64,000 nt of DNA from Odontesthes bonariensis (taxonomy: Eukaryota > Chordata > Actinopteri > Atheriniformes > Atherinopsidae). Below the pieces are notes generated by a model. It saw only the letters and a list, made by a program, of their open reading frames with translations, was not told the DNA's origin and did not search any database. The position numbers and the translations under genes are program-made. The DNA lies in assembly GCF_027942865.1 (NCBI RefSeq), contig NC_134515.1, positions 21,846,227 through 21,910,226 on the forward strand, read 5' to 3'. This document shows, one piece after another, positions 57,116 to 64,000 of this stretch (its first letter is position 1; every line of letters starts with the position of its first letter).

Positions 57116-60100
57116 ATGGGCGCGACGGGCAGGGCATCGACTGCCACAGCAGCGCCAGAGGAAGTGAAGAAGCACCAGCACAAACACAACTTGAAACACC
57201 GTTATGAGGTGATGGAGACGCTGGGGAAAGGCACCTATGGCAAAGTGAAGAAAGCGGTAGAGAGAGCGAGTCTGAGGACGGTGAGTCGTGTGCTGGTGAA
57301 CATGACCCATGTGGCTTCTTCTCTAAAGTGACATATGATATCAAGTTAATGAAATGTTGTTATTTGGGGAAATTGAGACCAGTTTTCAGATAACTGACCT
57401 CTTAACCTACTCTGCTCACCCATACAAAAGCTTCCTTTTTATAGACAATGTGATGTGCTGCTCATGCTTTTATGTTCGCCATTCTCCTCGAAGAGTGATG
57501 TGCCCAAGCTGCCAGGAATGTTGCCCACTGGTTATTCAATGATGATTTGGAGGTAGAGATAATCTCTTGGGTGGCATGTGTGTGTGCGCTAGTGTTTGTG
57601 TGATGCTGAACCCAGTTCTTGCTTCCTGTGCTGCCAGGCTGAGATGCCTTTTGCCTGACTCACTCAGCACTTGAAGAAAGGGATAAATTCATTACAATAG
57701 GTCTCCTTCACCAGCAGCTTGACCCGTTTAACAAAAGCCCAGTAAAAGGCGCAGGCACGCGCGTGCATGCACAAACGTCGAAAGTATATGTTCTTATAAA
57801 AATGTTTAGTTCTGAGTATCTGGGTTAAAAACAGAATGTGGCGTCAGATTAGTTTAAATAATCGTAGGTTTATGTACTACAGTGAGGCCTTAATCCCTCA
57901 CTCTCCTGTGATCCGAGCACAAAGACAGAGAGGCCTCAAGAGCACCGAGTTCCCCTTTTACTCTTTTAGTAAACAAACACATGGCAAGAGGCATACTTTT
58001 TTTTTAGAAAATCAGATCTTGGAAGCAAGACTTTCACAGTTATTCTGCTTGTTGCTTCTACTGAGACTCAAAGGCCTACATCAATGAGAGAGAAAACAGA
58101 GAAAGTAAGTGAAAAGTACAGGTAAAAGACTGAAGGAAGAATACACTGAGACAGGATTGCAGCTTTGTGTTGCATGTGTTTGTCTGCAGGGTGAGGGGGT
58201 TTGGTAAGACGAGGGGAAAATGCTGAATTCCTTGAGCTATTAGCCAGCGCATACCAGAGATTCTTTGAAACAAAACGGACATTATTTTTGGAAACAAGAC
58301 TAGTGGGCTGTTGTCTGAGTTTGGGGAGGAGGCAGAGGAGGAAACAGTTTTAGAGCAAAGTGAAGAGGAGGCAGTAGCATCGGTTTTGGATTAAGGGCCT
58401 GACTTGAGATTGTCCCAGAAACTTGTCTGAGCGCTTGTTCTGTGTTGTTCGACTGGAGTTGAACATAACTGCTTTATAGGATAGAATGGATGGACGGGAT
58501 GAGAAATGCAGAGTCTTGTTGCCTCACTGCGATCTTCTTTTGTCTTTAAAGCTGAACCATATTATGAAAACAATATGTACGGTGCAGTTTACATTGTGCT
58601 GATTTATTTTTTTTTTTTTATTTCATTCCATAGTTATATCAGATTTTTATCTTTTGCAACTCTAAAGGTTGGAATATAGTAAAAAAAAAAAAAGAATACG
58701 TGAGTTTAGACTTCAGCAGGCTTTCAGTGCATAAAGTTGTACTTCTCTTTTTTTCAGCAGTATAGATAGAAAAGGTTACTCTAAGTGAGCTAAAGAGAGA
58801 AATTCAATTGACTGAGTAAACTGGTTAACTATACATATTATCCTGTTTGTGTTTTTGAACTGAACTGCCATGGTGGCGGTACATCCTTTTCCTCCATAAG
58901 TTGTCGATATGACTCTGTGGCACATATACCCTAATGCTTAACTTACGGCTGGCCTGGGACACCTTAAGATATACAGTTGAAAGAGGCGTCTTCATCAAAG
59001 GTCAAAGAAACTTAGCAGTACAAACCTAGCCTTTAACTGCGGTCCCAACATTTTCATGAGGACTGCTTCTTGAACCAGTACTCACAGTAGCACTTATTTC
59101 TAGGAGAGGGATTCTTCAAAGGTGTAAAGCCTGTCATTGAAGACTCTGAGAAGTCTTTGAGTCTGACCAATCACGCAACCTTTCTGTAAAAAAACCAACA
59201 AACTAACTTTTTTAAAGTAATATCTTTTTAGTATAGTCAAGATAACGAGGTGCTTGCTCCAACTCGATCCATACGGAACGTGCTATGAAAGTAGGTGTGC
59301 GGGTAGAATCAGTCTTTCGATCTAAAGCAGATCCAACTTTCCTAATTTGTCAGATTATTTCTTTGAGATGGCTTTTTGTCTTGGTCCAGTTCCCATTCAG
59401 CAACTCATGACACAGTTCTGTAGTTACTGGCTATGAAAGGGACAACTTCCGACTCTGTGTATGGCTGAGTGTTGAGGTTCAGGGTCTATTTGGCAAGCAA
59501 CCCATGCAATCCTTTTGCTAAATCTTTCACAGATGCTGCAGAGACCTTTAGTGATGCTTTAGCATCTCTTGGGATGCATATTTGTGTCTGTCTACATGCG
59601 TATACAGGGGTAAGAGAACAGGAAATCATCAACTCTCCTCATGACTTCACACATGAGCTCACGTAGAAGACGCATACAACAGCTCAGCTATCCAAAGATT
59701 TGGGCATACAAGAAACAAATGTTATTGTCAATAAACAGTTAGTGTCCCGGAGCTATTGCAATGAATATGAAGGGGAGAAGGAGGAGGGGGGGTGTAAATG
59801 TTCTACATTGTTTGGCTGTGCATCTCTCATATGTGCATATGTGTTCTCTCTGTACCATTAAAAAAAGATTCCCGTGGATTCTTCTTTTTCTCACTCTCTA
59901 GAATATCTGATTACGTTCCCATGACTAATGCATGCACCTTCTCATGTTTCCTACATGTGTCAAGCAACAGCTTTTAGGTTAATATTTCACACGCTGAGCA
60001 TTATTTGGCCAAACAATGGGACATTGTTTGTAAGAGGAATACTTCAGATATTTGCACACACTTGGGTGAGCTCATGCATTTACACAAGTGCTGAAACTTC

Positions 60101-62825
60101 CTCCACATGCACTCGCTCCATTAAAACAATGTCCGTAGTGCCTTGGTGGTTGAGCAATGCCCAGAATGTCTAATTTATTCTCTGTGCTCTGCTGCTCATG
60201 CATTGATGCTGAAGTTCGGGGGGGGGGGGTTGATCATGGATTAGAGTGATGGTAAAATACTTCCACATACTTATGCACACTTAATCCACTCCTTTCATCT
60301 GTTCTTTTAGATTCCTCTTGCATCAACTAATCCTTGGCAGAAGTTTGTTTTCAATGCTGATTGTTTGTCAATCTGACAGCAAGATTACACCAAAATACCT
60401 GGCCACATTTTAGGAAATGTATGGGGGAGGTACTGTATGGACAAATAAAGAACCAAAAGATCCAGAAAAGTCCACTTAAAACTGTTAGAGAGGGTATTGG
60501 CCTCGGCAGAAACAACATCTCCCACTGAGTGCCAGAAAGTGGCTCCGAGCTTCAAGGAGATGCCACATCAGCACTAGACTGTCTGATGATTTGGGAAAAT
60601 ACACTCCAACAAAAAAAAAGAGAAAGAAAAGAAAATCTATTGCATAGCATCCACATCAGTTAAAAGAAGTTCAGACCAGTCCCAGGAGTTCACTGGTGTG
60701 TGTTTGTGTTGTGTTGCGTAACCACTGCAGTTGATGGAGCATGTGAATTGTGTCTTCAAGTGTCTTGTAGACGTTTTTCCGGCAGCTGAGAATGCTGCAG
60801 TTGTGACCTTTGGGAGAAGTCAGCCAACCATAGGGATCCTGTAGGGTTAAAAAGATTATACAGCAATATGATCAGTTCTATGTTTGGATGTCCTGCACTG
60901 ACTTATTGTATAAGACCTCTCTGTCTCTTCTTGTCCATTATTTACTTTCGTCCGAAGTATTTTTTTTTAAACTGAACACCTAGATGTCTGTTTGTCTACC
61001 CCTGTCTTTTTCTTGCATAATGCCATTTCTGTGACAGTTTCTATATTCAAAGAGATTTTAGGGCTCATGTCCAGATGTCTGTTTTGGTGGTGTGTGTACT
61101 CAGGGGTTGGAGGGTTATATTGGGGTACAGCGTGTGCCTGGGATTAAACAAAGCATAGTGTTAACAGTGCAGCTGTCAACCTACTGCCTCTGAACTTGTC
61201 TACATCACAGGACACCAGCCTTTAAAAGCCACATAATCACCTCTAATACCCAAGAGCTTTGGTTTGCCTATGAGTGTGTAATTGTATTAACAGTATGTAT
61301 GCACTGTATGTCTCTGTTAGAACAGTAGGGATGTACACAAGTGATACACAAACTATGTCAATTATCAGTATCATTTTTTTTTCTGAGTCTGTGTGGCACT
61401 GTGTCTTCTGTGATAATGGGCACAAACAAATGTTGTACAAAGTACCCCCCCGCCCCTCTTTAATGACCCAATACTCTTTTCAAGATGAAGAATATGAGCT
61501 CTCCAGAAAGAAATCCGCACTTATTTATGTTTTACTTTTGAACTTTTTTACCTTGTTAAACTTTCACCCTCAATCACTGGATTCATCATCTTATGTGGGA
61601 ATTGAACACAAGGCTTAGTAATATATGTTTACACTCAACTGCTTTCTTTCAATCCCAGGTGGCGATCAAGTCCATCCGCAAAGAGCGCATCACCGACGAC
61701 CTGGATAGAATCCACATCCAGCGAGAGATTGAGATCACCTCCTCACTCAGACACACCAACATCGTACGCTTCCACGAGGGTAAGACTGCAAAAGAGACGC
61801 AATTTCACACAAGCTGGAAAAATCATAATGAATTATTCCACAGTGTAATCAACAAAGAGAGTTGCGTGAAAAGATATGTGCTTAATTCATATTGAGTTCT
61901 ATTCCCTCAATACACACACAACAGCATTTACTGTACAGGAGTATTGTCCCGAGAATAAGGGATAACACTGGCAAAGCTCACAAATCCCATTTGAAGACCA
62001 AAACCAGCAGTGACTTAATCCAACTAAGTATTCTTTGTGCATCTAAAGTCTGATGTGGCTTCTTGCTCTGTGCAGTAAATCTGCTTCTTTGTCCATGACA
62101 AATTAAAATGAACATCAGTGACGCATCATTGTATGGGTGACATGTGCGGACCCTACAACGAACATGGGTTCTGTCATTTGTTTTAGGCCAACTCTGTTTT
62201 AACCATCAAACTACTCGTTAAAGTGGTCAATCTGCAGCAGCAAATGGTCCCCAGTCAGTGCTATTCTGATTTAAAGGAAATTACAATATTTTCTAAATAA
62301 GTTCAAGTCAATGTTTTGGAACTGTTTCTGTCCCTTCAAGGGATTTCTGTCTTCTAAGCAATACACCATCGCTTAGAAGCAATGGTTGGTCCATGATCCA
62401 TGGTTGGCATTTGGCCATCCCAGTGTGATAGTGCATTTCTATTTATGTTTGCAATAGAGTCTTGGGTGAAGTATGAAGTGATTTTACCATCTAAATCAGT
62501 AAAAGACCCACATAGCCACACATATGGACATTCGAAGACATTTAAAAAGCCCCCTTTAAAGTGTCCACCAAAAGAGTGTCAGTTACGTACATTTTGCAGA
62601 TGTGTCAAACAAAACAACCGTGTTTTATCTGATATCTGTGTAAAGATAGACTGTAAATGTGCTCTGTTGACAGTGTTCGAGAGCCGGGATAAGATTGTGA
62701 TAGTGATGGAGTACGCTAGCAGAGGAGAGCTCTATGATTACATACAAGAGAGGAGACGGCTGCCAGAGACAGAGGCCAGAGGCATCTTCAGACAAATCAC
62801 CTCCGCCGTTCACTACTGCCACAAG
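57116..62825 (+). CDS. NUAK-family (AMPK-related) Ser/Thr kinase, 5' part
   Basis: Three coding exons in the window: 57116-57280, 61659-61779, 62674-62825; the rest lies to the right. The peptide runs [20 protein letters not shown], then [25 protein letters not shown] (glycine loop GKGTYGKV), then [11 protein letters not shown] (catalytic Lys), REIEI (helix-C Glu), [20 protein letters not shown] and [11 protein letters not shown], stopping just before [11 protein letters not shown] and KSIRK are hallmarks of NUAK1/NUAK2 (ARK5/SNARK), kinases activated by LKB1 that control myosin phosphatase and stress responses. ATG 57116 is chosen for length and context (GACATGG); in-frame ATGs at 56957 and 56990 would add up to 53 residues. 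I cannot separate nuak1 from nuak2 from this half. Exon 3 ends at a weak donor, GTTACA. Confidence 0.88.
57281..61658. other. NUAK-family gene intron 1
   Basis: 4.4 kb intron. A run of about 11 G lies near 60218-60229. No other gene, RNA or well-bounded repeat recognised. Confidence 0.5.
61780..62673. other. NUAK-family gene intron 2
   Basis: About 0.9 kb intron. A long open frame (62400 onward) only becomes coding at the acceptor 62672-62673. Nothing else recognised. Confidence 0.5.
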
Positions 62826-62826
62826 G

Positions 62827-62828
<2 letters not shown>

Positions 62829-62872
<44 letters not shown>
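62829..62872. repeat. (CA)n microsatellite touching a splice donor
   Basis: About 22 CA units starting at position +4 of the intron after NUAK exon 3 (donor GTTACACA...). Confidence 0.95.
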
Positions 62873-62874
<2 letters not shown>

Positions 62875-64000
62875 TACTCTCTGCAAACATGCCACTGGAG
62901 TTCAGTCTGAATTAGGGCAGCACATGTAGGCACGTGCCAAATGTTCACTTGAGCATAAGCAAATACTGTGCTGCTAAATCCACTAAATCTCAATCGTTAT
63001 ACTGCTGAAAAACTTGACTTCAGTTTTCAGATCTTTCTGGGTTAAGAGTGCATTAAGCTTTGAGTGTTCTTCACAGTGACACACTGACATATTTAGCCTC
63101 CTTCTTCCAAATTACTGTAAGCCTTGGCAAAGGAGTACCTTTTTTTTCCCCCCCTTTGTTTTTATTGTTGTTTTGTACATAAAATCAACCACTGTGCCAG
63201 AAAGCAAGAATTATCAAGGAAATGCATAAATCCTATTATTACACATTAGCTTTGAGGAGCTGTGCCTGACAGTCAGCTGATCTAGGGGTGACTGATGGGG
63301 TTTTGTTTGTTTGGATTCTTCATGGATGGGAAACATTTGACTAGGATTATTATCCATCTCCTGCAGCTCTGTAGTGTGAGGGCAGGTGGATTTTTTGCTC
63401 CTACTGCCCTCGAATACTGTCCCAAAATAGACATGCATGTTCTGTCATGGATGAATTATTGAATGTGCCTCATGCAGTACACATGGTGAACTTTCCAAGG
63501 CTATGAGAGAAGAATGAAAATACTTTGCTGTTGTCCAAATCAGGTTATAGCCAGGCCACACACAAAAGAAAATCTAACAAACATACGACAAGGAAAGAAA
63601 ACCAAACAAGAATTACAATCTGATTTGCCACACATATTTATTTTGTCTATGTCTGTGGTGTGTAAGACAGTGTCTGAAGTCATGGGCCATTTCTTCCACA
63701 AAAGTGCCCCGAGGAGGATGTGATTAATACAACAAGGAGGCTCTTTGAGACAGCTGATTTCTCGGTGTCACTCAACTTCCTGGGTGGCCACATTTATCTA
63801 CAGGGGCTTTGTCCCCTCTTAAGAATTACTGCCCACTCAGAATCAGTGGAAAAACCTGATCCGGCAACAGACTTTTCTTCCCGTTGGAGCTTAAGCTCTG
63901 CCTCCGCAGGCTCCACAGCTGTCTGCCTCTCATTGGCACACAAGTGCTTAAAGCCATCAGGGGATCAAATCATCATCAGATGAAAAATAACTCAAACAAA
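62873..64000. other. NUAK-family gene intron 3 (to window end)
   Basis: The next exon, expected to encode HRDLKLEN, is not found before 64000. No other feature recognised. Confidence 0.5.

Noticed and set aside
56671-57344. Minus-strand frames of 144-172 residues opposite the nuak first exon
   Set aside because: GC-rich DNA leaves all frames open; no family similarity, and the plus strand carries the conserved kinase.
62400-62915. 171-residue frame as one exon
   Set aside because: Only 62674-62825 matches NUAK; upstream sequence lacks similarity and the acceptor CTGTTGACAG lies at 62672-62673.

Overview
The window is from a ray-finned (teleost) fish nuclear genome. The genes are intron-rich with GT-AG introns and encode vertebrate proteins. 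The repeats (tRNA-derived SINE, L2-like LINE tails, Tc1-like and hAT remnants, long GT/CA microsatellites) are those expected in teleost DNA. I could not fix the species from the sequence alone.

Layout, left to right: (1) 1-1774, plus strand, the last three exons of p4htm (ER transmembrane prolyl 4-hydroxylase). (2) 4395-19073, plus, a complete slc6a8 (creatine transporter) in 14 coding exons; hAT, Tc1-like and L2-like remnants lie in its introns and 5' flank. (3) 21584-30233, minus, a complete slc26a6-type anion exchanger in 19 coding exons, convergent with slc6a8. (4) About 30.3-40.1 kb, gene-poor DNA holding a Tc1-like remnant (33.7-34.3 kb) and a rearranged, dead LINE (35.3-38.1 kb). (5) 40254-44079, plus, a BTB-BACK-Kelch gene. 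(6) 44975-52534, plus, a complete amhr2 (anti-Mullerian hormone type II receptor) in 11 exons. (7) 52.5-57 kb, gene-poor, with a short inverted-repeat transposon and an L2-like fragment. (8) 57116-62825, plus, the first three coding exons of a NUAK-family kinase that runs off the right edge.

The genes do not form a pathway. Two are epithelial or plasma-membrane transporters (creatine uptake; chloride/bicarbonate/oxalate/sulfate exchange), one is a receptor for gonad development, one is a probable ubiquitin-ligase adaptor, one is an AMPK-related kinase and one an ER dioxygenase. p4htm and slc26a6 have human orthologues in 3p21.31, whereas human SLC6A8 is in Xq28, so the block looks like a teleost arrangement of an ancient paralogous region (inference).

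Exon coordinates were derived by hand from splice consensus, reading phase and family similarity. Every junction of the slc6a8, slc26a6, klhl and amhr2 models keeps the reading frame. I found no credible new multi-gene system. The most useful leads are the intact amhr2 (a recurrent sex-determining gene in fishes), a perfect 21-bp hairpin in slc6a8 intron 1, long dinucleotide tracts touching splice sites in klhl and nuak, and a LINE with a convergent internal inversion.
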